A DNA stretch of 64,000 bases from Pseudomonas atagonensis (GTDB lineage Bacteria; Pseudomonadota; Gammaproteobacteria; Pseudomonadales; Pseudomonadaceae): positions 2,202-66,201 of the forward strand of contig NZ_VXCA01000035.1 of NCBI RefSeq assembly GCF_011369485.1, given 5' to 3'. Positions within the stretch are counted from its first letter, which is position 1, and every line of letters starts with the position of its first letter. Below the pieces are notes generated by a model, which worked only from the letters and a program-made list of their open reading frames with translations, did not search any database and was not told the origin of the DNA. A program made the position numbers and the translations under genes. This document shows positions 1-8,164 of this stretch, piece by piece.

Positions 1-186
1 GCTCAGCGGACGCATGTCGGTCCAGACTTCTTCGATGTAGGCCAGGCACTCCTTTTTCAGGCCGCTCTTGCCCACGGTGCGCCAGCCTTCCGGGATGGCC
101 TTGTAATCCGGCCAGATCGAGTACTGCTCTTCGTGGTTGACCACGACCTGAAAGAGGATGTCCTCGCGGTCGAATACTGACGTCAT
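1..186 (-). CDS. MbtH-like protein, C-terminus cut by window edge
   Basis: The 62 visible residues begin MTSVFDREDILFQVVVNHEE and carry the MbtH-family features: the early NHEEQYSIWP segment, the WRTVGKSGLK segment and the EEVWTDMRP segment. Family members are about 70 residues, so only a few C-terminal residues are missing beyond position 1. MbtH proteins bind NRPS adenylation domains and are needed for their folding or activity. The likely clients are PvdL and the other pyoverdine NRPSs. The gene follows pvdH in the same direction, as PA2412 follows pvdH in P. aeruginosa. It also has its own iron-starvation box (249-272), so it need not depend on read-through from pvdH. The ATG at 186 is the only good start. 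Confidence 0.93.
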   Translation of the reverse strand, partial: MTSVFDREDILFQVVVNHEEQYSIWPDYKAIPEGWRTVGKSGLKKECLAYIEEVWTDMRPLS

Positions 187-212
187 GCTGGTTCTCCATC
201 GTTGTAAGGGTG

Positions 213-233
213 GGCTGCACCACGGGTGCAGCC
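213..233. other. Hairpin in the mbtH leader
   Basis: GGCTGCACC at 213-221 pairs perfectly with GGTGCAGCC at 225-233 around a three-base loop. There is no T-run on either side, so it is not a normal intrinsic terminator. It lies between the mbtH IS box and the mbtH start, so it would be in the mRNA leader. Confidence 0.5.
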
Positions 234-248
234 GGGTATAAAGAAAGA

Positions 249-272
249 ACGTTCGGCGCCGCGAAAAATTTA
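249..272 (-). promoter_or_regulatory. PvdS-dependent iron-starvation (IS) box upstream of mbtH
   Basis: Reading on the minus strand, TAAAT at 272-268 is followed by 16 bases and CGT at 251-249. This is the geometry of PvdS promoters. The TAA of the -35 element is the stop codon of pvdH. The box lies 63 bp upstream of the mbtH ATG. Confidence 0.75.
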
Positions 273-1682
273 CAGCGCGGCGGTGGCAGCGGCCAACGCA
301 CGACCGAAAATCTCGGCCACACGATCGACTTCGGCGGCAGTGATCACCAGCGGCGGCAGGAAGCGCACCACGGCACCGTGGCGGCCGCCCAATTCCAGGA
401 TCAAGCCGCGCTTGAGGCACTCGCGCTGCACCAGTGGCGCCAGACGCGCGAACGCCGGCGGATGGCCGAGCGCATCCGGGGTGCCACTCGGGTCGACCAG
501 TTCGACGCCGAGCATCAAGCCACGTCCGCGAATGTCGCCCAGTTGCGGGAAGTCCCGCGCCAGGATCTGCAGATGTTCGCCGAGGCGCTCACCCATGGCG
601 GCGGCGTGCTCGCAGACGTTGTGCTCGACCAGATAGCGCATGACGGCAGAGCCTGCGGCCATGGCCATCTGATTGCCACGGAAAGTCCCGGCGTGGGCGC
701 CCGGCTGCCAGGTGTCGAGCCAGTCGCGATAGACCACCACCGCCAACGGCAGACTGCCGCCGATGGCTTTGGACAACACCACCACGTCCGGGGTTATGCC
801 GGCGTGCTCAAAGGCAAACATCTTGCCGGTACGGGCAAAACCACTTTGAATTTCATCGACGATCAAGGCGACGCCAGCCTTCTCGGTGATGCGGCGCAAT
901 CCGCGCAGCCACTCGATGTCCGCCGGGATCACCCCGCCTTCGCCCTGCACCGCTTCAACGATCACCGCCGCCGGCAGTTGCACGCCGGCTTCAGGATCGT
1001 TAAGCAGGTTGTCGAGGTAACTCAGGTTGGCCTTCACGCCCGCCGCTCCCCCGAGGCCGAACGGGCAACGGTAGTCGTACGGAAACGGCATGAACTGCAC
1101 GCCATTACTGAGCAAGGCGCCCAAAGGCTTTTTCGGGCCCAGGCTGCCCATCAGGCTCAACGCCCCCTGACTCATGCCGTGGTAACCGCCGGAGAACGAC
1201 AGCACGGTGCTGCGACCGGTCGCAGTGCGCACCAGTTTCAATGCTGCTTCCACGGCATCGGTGCCGGTCGGGCCGCAGAACTGGATTTTTGCCTGTGCCG
1301 CCAGATCGGCCGGCAGCAAACCGAACAGATCCTGCACGAACTGATCCTTGACCGGCGTGGTCAGGTCCAGTGTGTGCAGCGGCAATTCATCCGCCAGCAC
1401 TTGCTGGATCGCTTCGATCACCACCGGGTGATTGTGACCCAGCGCCAGCGTACCGGCTCCGGCCAGGCAATCGATGAAGGTACGACCTTCAACGTCTTCG
1501 ACGTACAAACCCTTGGCGCGCTTGAGCGCCAGCGGAATGCGCCGCGGATAACTGCGCGCGTTGGATTCCTGCTGGCTCTGGCGGGCGAGCAACGGTGATT
1601 CATTGAACTGGTACAGCGTTTCCGCCGGCGCGGAGGTGACCCGGGCCGACGACTCTTCGATAAGGCTGGTGGCGACTGACAT
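270..1682 (-). CDS. pvdH: L-2,4-diaminobutyrate:2-ketoglutarate 4-aminotransferase (PvdH)
   Basis: This 470-residue class-III PLP aminotransferase makes L-2,4-diaminobutyrate from aspartate semialdehyde for the pyoverdine chromophore precursor. Class-III motifs are visible: FCGPTGTDAVEAALKLVRTA (cofactor phosphate site), SGGYHGMSQGALSLMG, the VDEIQSGFARTGKMFAFEH segment with the PLP-pairing Asp, and VVVLSKAIGGSLPLAVVVY with the Schiff-base Lys. The C-terminal LELGGRHGAVVRFLPPLVIT segment is typical of diaminobutyrate aminotransferases. The gene is preceded by its own IS box (1785-1808) and followed by mbtH, as in the P. aeruginosa pvd locus. A plain ectoine/Dab-type transaminase is the alternative, but context favours PvdH. 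Confidence 0.95.
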   Translation of the reverse strand: MSVATSLIEESSARVTSAPAETLYQFNESPLLARQSQQESNARSYPRRIPLALKRAKGLYVEDVEGRTFIDCLAGAGTLALGHNHPVVIEAIQQVLADELPLHTLDLTTPVKDQFVQDLFGLLPADLAAQAKIQFCGPTGTDAVEAALKLVRTATGRSTVLSFSGGYHGMSQGALSLMGSLGPKKPLGALLSNGVQFMPFPYDYRCPFGLGGAAGVKANLSYLDNLLNDPEAGVQLPAAVIVEAVQGEGGVIPADIEWLRGLRRITEKAGVALIVDEIQSGFARTGKMFAFEHAGITPDVVVLSKAIGGSLPLAVVVYRDWLDTWQPGAHAGTFRGNQMAMAAGSAVMRYLVEHNVCEHAAAMGERLGEHLQILARDFPQLGDIRGRGLMLGVELVDPSGTPDALGHPPAFARLAPLVQRECLKRGLILELGGRHGAVVRFLPPLVITAAEVDRVAEIFGRALAAATAAL

Positions 1683-1784
1683 CTCTCGACCCCTTCAATA
1701 CGCTATGGATAGTGACCAAACAGCACACCGGGCAGGTGCGCGTTCCGGTCGCGGGGCGCACTTGCAGGTTTTCCTGTTCTGGAA

Positions 1785-1808
1785 ACGCTTAAGCGGGGCG
1801 AGGATTTA
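1785..1808 (-). promoter_or_regulatory. PvdS-dependent IS box upstream of pvdH
   Basis: On the minus strand TAAAT (1808-1804), 16 bases, then CGT (1787-1785). The box is about 103 bp upstream of the pvdH ATG, in a 143-bp gap that otherwise shows nothing recognisable. Confidence 0.8.
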
Positions 1809-1825
1809 GACCCTTGATCGACTTG

Positions 1826-2311
1826 TCAGCCCGAGAGCGCCAATCGCTTGTACATGGGCAAGGTTTTCAAGCGTCGACGGGCCGGTTGTGGCGCGGACGC
1901 CTGATAACCCAGACGCCGGTAAAAGGCTTCGGCGGTGCGGGTGCTGTCGAGGTGCGCGCGGGCTGACCCGCGAATCTGCAACCAGCCTTCCATGTCGGTC
2001 ATCAACGCTCGCCCCGCACCGCGACGAAACCATTCCGGCAACACGTAACAGAACAGAATGTCGCCGTTGTCCGAGGCCATACCGACGCCAATCGGTTTGC
2101 CTTGGGCCGAAGCGATGCTGAGATAGCGATGCGGGTCCGCCAGCCAGGCGCTGATGAGGTCAGCGGACTGGCGACTGATCCAGGCGTTTACACAGAGAAC
2201 TTCATTACGGTGATCGAGCGCGCAACCGACGCGGATGGAACGCTCGATGATGCGACAGATGATGCCGGCGTCGGCCCGTGTGGCCGGGCCAATACAGATG
2301 GGTGCTTCCAT
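1826..2311 (-). CDS. GNAT family N-acetyltransferase
   Basis: This 161-residue protein has a GNAT fold signature. The acetyl-CoA loop appears as VLPEWFRRGAGRALMTDME, and the C-terminal AEAFYRRLGYQASAPQ segment is motif B. The N-terminus MEAPICIGPATRADAGIICR is typical of the family. The substrate cannot be told. No iron-starvation box is seen before it. It lies between pvdH and a two-component system, and nothing ties it to pyoverdine except position. The TTGA/TCAA hairpin at about 2322-2338 upstream is short and may be chance. Confidence 0.85.
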   Translation of the reverse strand: MEAPICIGPATRADAGIICRIIERSIRVGCALDHRNEVLCVNAWISRQSADLISAWLADPHRYLSIASAQGKPIGVGMASDNGDILFCYVLPEWFRRGAGRALMTDMEGWLQIRGSARAHLDSTRTAEAFYRRLGYQASAPQPARRRLKTLPMYKRLALSG

Positions 2312-2422
2312 GGCGCTGTTCCCTCAATCCATTGAGTCAAGGCTGCGCTGACCTTACCGTCGTGGCAGCCGAATGACTAATGGAGAGAAGTTACATTTGA
2401 TGTGCCACGAACTTGCGGACGT

Positions 2423-3745
2423 TCAAAGGGCTTGCAGCGGCATGGTCAGTTCGACCCGCAAACCATCCGGACGGCTGTCGAAATGCAGGGCGCAGTCACA
2501 GCGCTGGACGATGGCCTGAACAATCGCCAATCCCAGACCGCAGCCCGTGCTTTGCCCGTTACGCCAGAATCGTTGCGTCAGGTGTTGCAGGTCATCCGGT
2601 GCAATCCCCGGCCCGTGGTCGCGCACAATGAAACGCACGCGATTGCCGATGGTTTCCAGGCTCACCTCGACGGCACAGTCCTCTGGCGTATGACGCAGCG
2701 CGTTGTCGAGCAGATTGCGCAGCGCGGCAATCGACAACACCGCCGGCATCTGCAACGGCGCCTGCGACAGGTTCTCGGGCAGGTGCAGTTTGATCCGCAA
2801 ACGCTCACCACCGGTGGCATCCTGAATCGCCAGCCGCGCCACTTGTTCGGCGCTGCACTGCGAGCCGTCATCGAACGACAGGCTGCCCTCGACCCGGGCC
2901 AGCAACAACAACTGTTCGAGAGTGCGATGCAAACGGTCGGCGCCCTCCTCGGCACGGGCGAGCGACTGATCGCGGGCACTGCCTTCGGTCATGCGCGCCA
3001 CTTGCAGGTGGGTTTTGATGGCGGTCAACGGACTGCGCAGTTCGTGGGCGGCATCACCGGTCAGGCGCCGTTCACGCTCGATGGTCTTGCCGATGCGCTG
3101 AAACAGTTGATTCTGGGTATCGAGCAGCGGTTTCAGTTCACTCGGAAACGACTGCAATTGCAGCGGTTCCAGCGAGTCGGCATTGCGCCGCATCAGTGCT
3201 TCACGCAAGCGATTGAGCGGCGCCAGCCCCTGACCGATGCCCAGCCACAACAGGCACAGACAACCAAGCAGCGCGACGCCGACCGGTACCGAAGCCGCGA
3301 GCAAAATCGACATGTTCAAGGCTTCGCGTTCGATTTGCCGATCCGCCGTGGTGATGCGCACATCACCGCGCGCCAGCGTGAAACTGCGCCACGGTGCGCC
3401 ATCGATCATCTGATCGTGGAAGCCCATTTTCTCCGCTTCCAGCGCTTGTTCGGGGTGGTTGTGGCTGCGCGCGAGAATTTCCCCACGCAGCGAACTGACC
3501 TGACAGGCCATGCCGCCGGGAATGTTCAACTGCTCGGCACTGAAATGGGTGCCCTCGCCTTTGCTCGGCAAGGCCGGCAGTTGCTCGAGCAAGCCGGCGA
3601 CCATGCGCGCCGAAGCCACCAGACGCTGGTCGAGGGAAAACATCATCTGGTTGCGCAAGTCGCTGAGCATCCAGGCCGCTGCCAGCGCCCAGATCAGCGC
3701 GAACGCGGCGCCGAGGGTCAGGCTCAGGCGCAGTCGCAGGCTCAT
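2423..3745 (-). CDS. Sensor histidine kinase, QseC/PmrB-like
   Basis: A 440-residue orthodox membrane sensor kinase. An N-terminal membrane segment (about residues 7-28) and a second one (about 145-170, ILLAASVPVGVALLGCLCLL) flank a periplasmic sensor region of about 115 residues. A HAMP-like linker follows. The HisKA box is DAAHELRSPLTAIKTH, with the phospho-acceptor His near residue 233. The ATP lid is seen as RDHGPGIAPDD and GCGLGLAIVQ. The start is chosen at the ATG at 3745 rather than the GTG at 3748, because AAGG sits six bases before the ATG. The start overlaps the stop of the regulator gene, so the pair is translationally coupled. A kinase/regulator pair adjacent to dsbD/dsbG genes also occurs in P. 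aeruginosa (PA2476-PA2480). Confidence 0.93.
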   Translation of the reverse strand: MSLRLRLSLTLGAAFALIWALAAAWMLSDLRNQMMFSLDQRLVASARMVAGLLEQLPALPSKGEGTHFSAEQLNIPGGMACQVSSLRGEILARSHNHPEQALEAEKMGFHDQMIDGAPWRSFTLARGDVRITTADRQIEREALNMSILLAASVPVGVALLGCLCLLWLGIGQGLAPLNRLREALMRRNADSLEPLQLQSFPSELKPLLDTQNQLFQRIGKTIERERRLTGDAAHELRSPLTAIKTHLQVARMTEGSARDQSLARAEEGADRLHRTLEQLLLLARVEGSLSFDDGSQCSAEQVARLAIQDATGGERLRIKLHLPENLSQAPLQMPAVLSIAALRNLLDNALRHTPEDCAVEVSLETIGNRVRFIVRDHGPGIAPDDLQHLTQRFWRNGQSTGCGLGLAIVQAIVQRCDCALHFDSRPDGLRVELTMPLQAL

Positions 3746-4425
3746 CACTTGCCTTGATCTCCACCATCGGCAGGGCCCAGGCGATAGCCCAGACCGCGCA
3801 CGGTTTCCACAATGCCTTTGCCGAGCTTGCTGCGCAGATGATGGATGTGCACGTTCAGTGCGTTGCTTTCCAGTTCATCGTTGAAGCCGTAAACGCTGTC
3901 CTTCAACTGCTCGGTCGACAGCACCCGGCCACGGTTGTGCAACAAGGCCTGCAACAGTGATTGCTCACGACGCGACAAGTCCACCGGCTGACCGGCAAGC
4001 GTGGTTTCGCGGCTGCTTGGATCGTAGGTCAGAGCGCCATGCTCGATCAGGTTGACGCTGCGCCCGGCGACTCTGCGCAGCAGGGTTTGCAGACGGGCGA
4101 ACAGTTCGCGCAGATCGAACGGCTTGAGCAGGTAATCATCGGCACCGGCCTGCAAGCCGTCGACGCGGTCGGTCACAGAGTCACGCGCCGTCAGGATCAG
4201 TACCGGAATTTCCAGACCTTGCTGACGCAATTGTTGCAACAGCTTGAGACCATCTTCGTCTGGCAGCCCGAGATCGAGCACCATCACGTCGAATTCGGCA
4301 ACCTTGAGCATCGCTCGCGCTTTCGACGCGGTGTTGACGTGCTCGACGGTCAGGCCCTGCGCCGTCAGCCCGGCAACAATGCCACTGGCAATCAGCTCGT
4401 CATCTTCACAGACCAGTACGTGCAT
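3745..4425 (-). CDS. OmpR-family response regulator
   Basis: A 226-residue regulator. The receiver domain carries the acidic pair in MHVLVCEDDE, the phospho-acceptor Asp in VMVLDLGLPDEDG near residue 51, the Thr in ILTARD and the Lys in DYLLKPF. A winged-helix Trans_reg_C domain follows, ending in NVHIHHLRSKLGKGIVETVRGLGYRLG. An upstream in-frame ATG at 4455 would add ten residues, but the receiver fold begins at 4425. PmrA/QseB-type regulators bind direct TTAA repeats, and such a repeat lies upstream of dsbD at 5478-5497. This suggests, but does not prove, that dsbD is a target. Confidence 0.93.
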   Translation of the reverse strand: MHVLVCEDDELIASGIVAGLTAQGLTVEHVNTASKARAMLKVAEFDVMVLDLGLPDEDGLKLLQQLRQQGLEIPVLILTARDSVTDRVDGLQAGADDYLLKPFDLRELFARLQTLLRRVAGRSVNLIEHGALTYDPSSRETTLAGQPVDLSRREQSLLQALLHNRGRVLSTEQLKDSVYGFNDELESNALNVHIHHLRSKLGKGIVETVRGLGYRLGPADGGDQGK

Positions 4426-4679
4426 GGCAGCTCCGTGGGAAAAATCGCGATTCAATCAGTCATGGATTAAGGCGCAATTATGGCGCGCACGCCAGCGTGG
4501 GAGAAGTGTGGATCTGCGATCCTTTGAGACATCCGTAAAAAAACGGACAAATCAAAGTAACTTCCTGAAACGACACAACTGCACACGCTTCAACACTTAT
4601 AAAGCCAGCACTCAAACAATAGACTTCGCCCGACACCAGCAACATGACACTTATTTAAAATCATTAAAGGAACTAATAA

Positions 4680-5432
4680 ATGCCGGCCATGCAAAACGTA
4701 GTCGCCGTCGACTGGCGTTCGGGAAGGGACTGTATCTTCTTTTTCTTCAAGGACACTGACACTTACTCTCGATTCAATATTGCCGATGACGAAGTTCCCG
4801 ACGGATATCCTCGCATCGTTGGCACGGATCGCTGGGGCGCTTTTGCTCCGCACGCCCCAAATATACGTTTCGGTTTTACCACCACCGATCTTCTTAAAAC
4901 GACTGCACGGGGGGCCGACGATGACACGCTCTGGCTGTTTTACGTAGACGGCGACACGCCGATGGTGTGTGAGTACGACCAGGATAGCGACCGGGTCATT
5001 CGCACTGATCCGTTGGAGAACACACTTTGGAAAGTCTTGATCCCGTACTTTGACCGGATCATTGCCGGTGTCTGGTGGGACTCGAACAGCAGGGGGCGTT
5101 TCCGTTTCATCCTGAGCGATGGAAACTCGCTTGAAATGACGCTGGATCCTTCCAGTGAATACGACGGCCTCAGCGAAATGAACTTTACTTATTACAAGGG
5201 CGACTCGAAAGTTCAACTGGCTGCCATTTCCGAAACGACATGGCCAGGTATTACACCGTATAAAGACCGAATCATCACTGCAGTACAAAATGATCGTTCG
5301 TTTGCAGACAGCCGTTTATATATTTTCCTTACGGACAATGAATATCTCGCCTACAACATTCCAGAAAACCAACTGGAATACGGACCAAAAAAGGTTGATA
5401 ACGCCACCTGGCCAGGCTTGCTGCGCGATTAA
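4680..5432 (+). CDS. Hemopexin-repeat (photopexin-like) protein
   Basis: A 250-residue protein made of hemopexin-type blades. The clearest are residues about 15-50 (CIFFFFKDTDTYSRFNIADD then PDGYPR) and 205-250 (YIFLTDNEYLAYNI, then GPKKVDNATWPGL). Two more degenerate blades lie between them, with DDDTLWLFYVDGDTPMVCEYD and a WPGITPYKDRIITAVQ strand. Four blades would form one beta-propeller. There is no signal peptide or membrane segment. The ATG at 4680 has an AAAGGA ribosome site. The gene and its 250-bp upstream region are visibly richer in A and T than the flanking genes, suggesting acquisition. Hemopexin propellers bind ligands such as heme or protein partners. The ligand here is unknown, and its place in an iron-uptake locus is only suggestive. 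Confidence 0.75.
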   Translation: MPAMQNVVAVDWRSGRDCIFFFFKDTDTYSRFNIADDEVPDGYPRIVGTDRWGAFAPHAPNIRFGFTTTDLLKTTARGADDDTLWLFYVDGDTPMVCEYDQDSDRVIRTDPLENTLWKVLIPYFDRIIAGVWWDSNSRGRFRFILSDGNSLEMTLDPSSEYDGLSEMNFTYYKGDSKVQLAAISETTWPGITPYKDRIITAVQNDRSFADSRLYIFLTDNEYLAYNIPENQLEYGPKKVDNATWPGLLRD

Positions 5433-5477
5433 GGATTAAAACAGTACCGACGCCAGCCCTCGATCTATCGGCAGTGG

Positions 5478-5497
5478 CGGTTAATCATCGGTTAATC
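5478..5497 (+). promoter_or_regulatory. Direct repeat of CGGTTAATC, possible response-regulator site
   Basis: CGGTTAATC occurs at 5478-5486 and again at 5489-5497, an 11-base period with TTAA-N7-TTAA. PmrA/QseB-type regulators recognise this spacing. The repeat is 47 bp upstream of dsbD. A larger inverted repeat flanks it (CAGTGGCGG at 5472-5480 and CCGCCACTG at 5503-5511), which could form a hairpin in the leader. Function is inferred. Confidence 0.45.
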
Positions 5498-5543
5498 GCC
5501 GACCGCCACTGTGCACTCACTTGCACAGGGACAAGGCTCCTCC

Positions 5544-7283
5544 ATGCGTCATATTTTTCTTCTGTTTGCGCTGTTGCTGTCGGGTCTGGCCCAGGCAGGC
5601 AACAATCCTTTCGAAACGAAACCCGATTTCTTGCCGGTCGACAAGGCGTTCGTGCTGACCTCTGAACGCCTGGAATCCGGCGAAACCCAGCTGTTCTGGC
5701 AAATCACCGACGGCTATTACCTGTATCAGAAACGCCTGAAATTCGATGGGCTCAGCGCAGACCAACAACCGGTTCTGCCCGAGGGTGAATCGCACAACGA
5801 TGAGTTCTTCGGCGAGCAACCGGTTTATCGCCAGGGCCTGGAGCTGAAAATTCCGGCCTCGGCCAGCGGCCAGATCAAAGTCAGTTATCAGGGCTGCGCC
5901 GATGCGGGCCTGTGTTATCCGCCGCAAACGCGGGTCATCGACCTCGGCGGCAAGGCACCGCCAGCAGCCAGTGCAGGCGATCAAGCGCCGGATCAGGCCT
6001 TGGCCAGCAGCCTGCAACAACGGGCGCTGGGCTGGAGTCTGCTGGTGTTCTTTGGCCTGGGCTTACTGCTCGCCTTCACTCCCTGTTCATTACCGATGCT
6101 GCCGATTCTGGCGGGCATGATTGTCGGCAGCGGCGCGACGCCGCGCCGTGGTTTCGCGCTGGCCAGCAGCTATGTGATTTGCATGGCGCTGGTGTATGCG
6201 GCGATGGGCGTAGTCGCTGCGTTGCTGGGGGCCAATCTGCAGGCATGGCTGCAGAATCCGTGGCTGCTCGGTGCTTTTGCCGCTGTGTTCGTGGTACTGG
6301 CGCTGCCGATGTTCGGTTTCTTTGAATTGCAATTGCCGGTAGCGCTGCGTGATCGCCTCGAACATGCCTCGCGCAGTCGCAGCGGTGGCAGCCTGATTGG
6401 CGCTGGCGTACTCGGCGCGCTGTCCGGTTTGCTGGTCGGCCCGTGCATGACTGCGCCGCTGGCAGGTGCACTGCTTTATATCGCGCAGAGCGGCAATGCC
6501 TTGCACGGCGGGCTGATTCTGTTCGCGCTGGGCATTGGCATTGGTGTACCGCTGCTGTTGCTGGTGACCGTCGGCAATCGCTTCCTGCCCAAGCCCGGCG
6601 CGTGGATGAACCTGCTCAAGGGCGTTTTCGGTTTCCTGTTCCTTGCCACCGCGCTGTTGATGTTGCGTCCGGTGCTGGACGCGTCGTTGTGGCTCGGCCT
6701 GTGCGGCGCCTTGTTACTGATCGCAGCGTTTTGCGCCTGGAAACAGTCCGAAGGCTTTGGCCGCATCGCCCAGTTGTTCGGCGCCAGTTCGCTGTTGCTG
6801 GGATTGTGGGGCAGTCTGCTGGTGATCGGCGCCGCCGGCGGTAGCGACGATCCTTATCAGCCGCTGCAGGTTTACAGCGCCGGGCGTATCGCCAATGCAG
6901 CGCCCGACGGCCATGAGGCGTTCACCACGATCAACGAACCGGCTGCGCTGCAACGCGAACTCGATGCGGCCAGGGCACAGGGGCAGTGGGTGCTGCTCGA
7001 TTACTACGCCGACTGGTGCGTGTCGTGCAAAGTCATGGAAAAACAGGTCTTCGGCCAGCCGCGCGTGATGCAGGCGCTAAGCGATGTGCGCTTGCTCAGG
7101 CTCGACGTGACCGCCGACAATGCCGCCAGCCGCGAACTGCTCGGCCGTTACAAAGTGCCGGGGCCACCGAGTTTTGTGTGGATCGGCGCCGACGGCGAAG
7201 AGCGTCGCAGCCAGCGCATCACCGGTGAGGTGGATGCCGACACTTTCCTGCAACGCTGGACCACCACCCGAGACGCCCGTTAA
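5544..7283 (+). CDS. dsbD: Thiol:disulfide interchange protein DsbD
   Basis: A 579-residue DsbD that carries electrons from cytoplasmic thioredoxin across the inner membrane to periplasmic disulfide isomerases. It starts with a signal peptide ending near GLAQAG. The alpha domain cysteines are C118 and C124 in GCADAGLCYPP. The membrane domain has about eight segments with its two key cysteines in AFTPCSLPM and LVGPCMTAPLAG. The C-terminal gamma thioredoxin domain has the CVSC motif at about C492-C495. The start at 5544 is chosen because the signal peptide begins there; an in-frame start at 5511 lacks support. It overlaps the next gene by one base and heads a three-gene redox operon. Confidence 0.96.
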   Translation: MRHIFLLFALLLSGLAQAGNNPFETKPDFLPVDKAFVLTSERLESGETQLFWQITDGYYLYQKRLKFDGLSADQQPVLPEGESHNDEFFGEQPVYRQGLELKIPASASGQIKVSYQGCADAGLCYPPQTRVIDLGGKAPPAASAGDQAPDQALASSLQQRALGWSLLVFFGLGLLLAFTPCSLPMLPILAGMIVGSGATPRRGFALASSYVICMALVYAAMGVVAALLGANLQAWLQNPWLLGAFAAVFVVLALPMFGFFELQLPVALRDRLEHASRSRSGGSLIGAGVLGALSGLLVGPCMTAPLAGALLYIAQSGNALHGGLILFALGIGIGVPLLLLVTVGNRFLPKPGAWMNLLKGVFGFLFLATALLMLRPVLDASLWLGLCGALLLIAAFCAWKQSEGFGRIAQLFGASSLLLGLWGSLLVIGAAGGSDDPYQPLQVYSAGRIANAAPDGHEAFTTINEPAALQRELDAARAQGQWVLLDYYADWCVSCKVMEKQVFGQPRVMQALSDVRLLRLDVTADNAASRELLGRYKVPGPPSFVWIGADGEERRSQRITGEVDADTFLQRWTTTRDAR

Positions 7284-8164
7284 TGCTGACCTTCACCCTC
7301 GGCACCTTTGCCATTGCCCTTAACCACCTGCTGCTGATCAGTGCCTTGGCACTGGCGACGTTTGTCGGCTGGCGCGTGGCCAAACGCGGTGGCGATAACC
7401 CCGAGTCGGCGCTGTTCAGCTTGTTCCTGTTAGGCATGCTCGCGGCGCGCGGCGCTTTTGTGGCGCTGTACTGGAGTCACTACCGCAACGATCCGTGGCA
7501 GATCATCGACCTGCGCGACGGTGGTTTCCTCGCCTGGCCGGGGGTGATCGTGCTGGTGCTGGCGGCGCTGTATCGGGGCTGGCGCCGCCCGGGTCTGCGC
7601 CGCCCGCTGGGCTTCGGCGTGGTCAGCGGCGTGGTGTTCTGGTTGTTGGCGACGCTGTCGCTGAACATCTACGAACAAGGCACACGCCTGCCGGATATCA
7701 CCTTGCGCAACGCCGCTGGAGAGACCGTGAAACTCAGCGACTATCAGGGCGGCCCGTTGGTGATCAACCTCTGGGCGACATGGTGCCCGCCGTGCCGGCG
7801 CGAGATGCCGGTGCTGGAAAACGCCCAGCAGCAACGCCCGGATCTGACGTTCCTGTTCGTCAACCAGGCCGAAAGCATGCAAAGCGTGGCAACGTTTCTC
7901 GAAACCCAAGGCCTGAGCCTGAGCAACGTTTTGTTCGACCGCAGCGGTCGTCTCGGCCAGGCCGTGGGTTCCATGGCATTGCCGACTACGCTGTTCTACA
8001 GCCCTGACGGTCGCCTGCTGGGCAGCCATCTCGGCGAACTGTCGAACGCCAGTCTGGCCCGCGCCCTGGAAAACTTCGACGTCCCTCATTCAAATCAGAA
8101 CCCGGCCGCTGCACCGGCCACCTCTGCAAGGAAACTGCCATGCCCCGCCTCCGCCACCTGCTGA
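7283..8164 (+). CDS. TlpA/DsbE-like thioredoxin with multi-pass membrane N-terminus
   Basis: A 293-residue protein. The first 130 residues hold about four membrane segments that resemble prolipoprotein diacylglyceryl-transferase-type helices (for example GGFLAWPGVIVLVLAALYRG). A TlpA-family thioredoxin domain follows with CPPC at residues 168-171 in NLWATWCPPCRREMPVLE, and a cis-Pro loop in GSMALPTTLFYS. The domain should face the periplasm and be reduced by the neighbouring DsbD. Translation is coupled to dsbD (TAATG overlap) and the 3' end overlaps dsbG by 25 bases. The equivalent P. aeruginosa gene lies between dsbD2 and dsbG. A specific partner cannot be named. Confidence 0.9.
   Translation: MLTFTLGTFAIALNHLLLISALALATFVGWRVAKRGGDNPESALFSLFLLGMLAARGAFVALYWSHYRNDPWQIIDLRDGGFLAWPGVIVLVLAALYRGWRRPGLRRPLGFGVVSGVVFWLLATLSLNIYEQGTRLPDITLRNAAGETVKLSDYQGGPLVINLWATWCPPCRREMPVLENAQQQRPDLTFLFVNQAESMQSVATFLETQGLSLSNVLFDRSGRLGQAVGSMALPTTLFYSPDGRLLGSHLGELSNASLARALENFDVPHSNQNPAAAPATSARKLPCPASATC

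Noticed and set aside
4456..4679. Fur or IS box upstream of the hemopexin gene
   Set aside because: TAAAA and ATTAAAG motifs occur but none fits TAAAT-N16-CGT or a Fur consensus.
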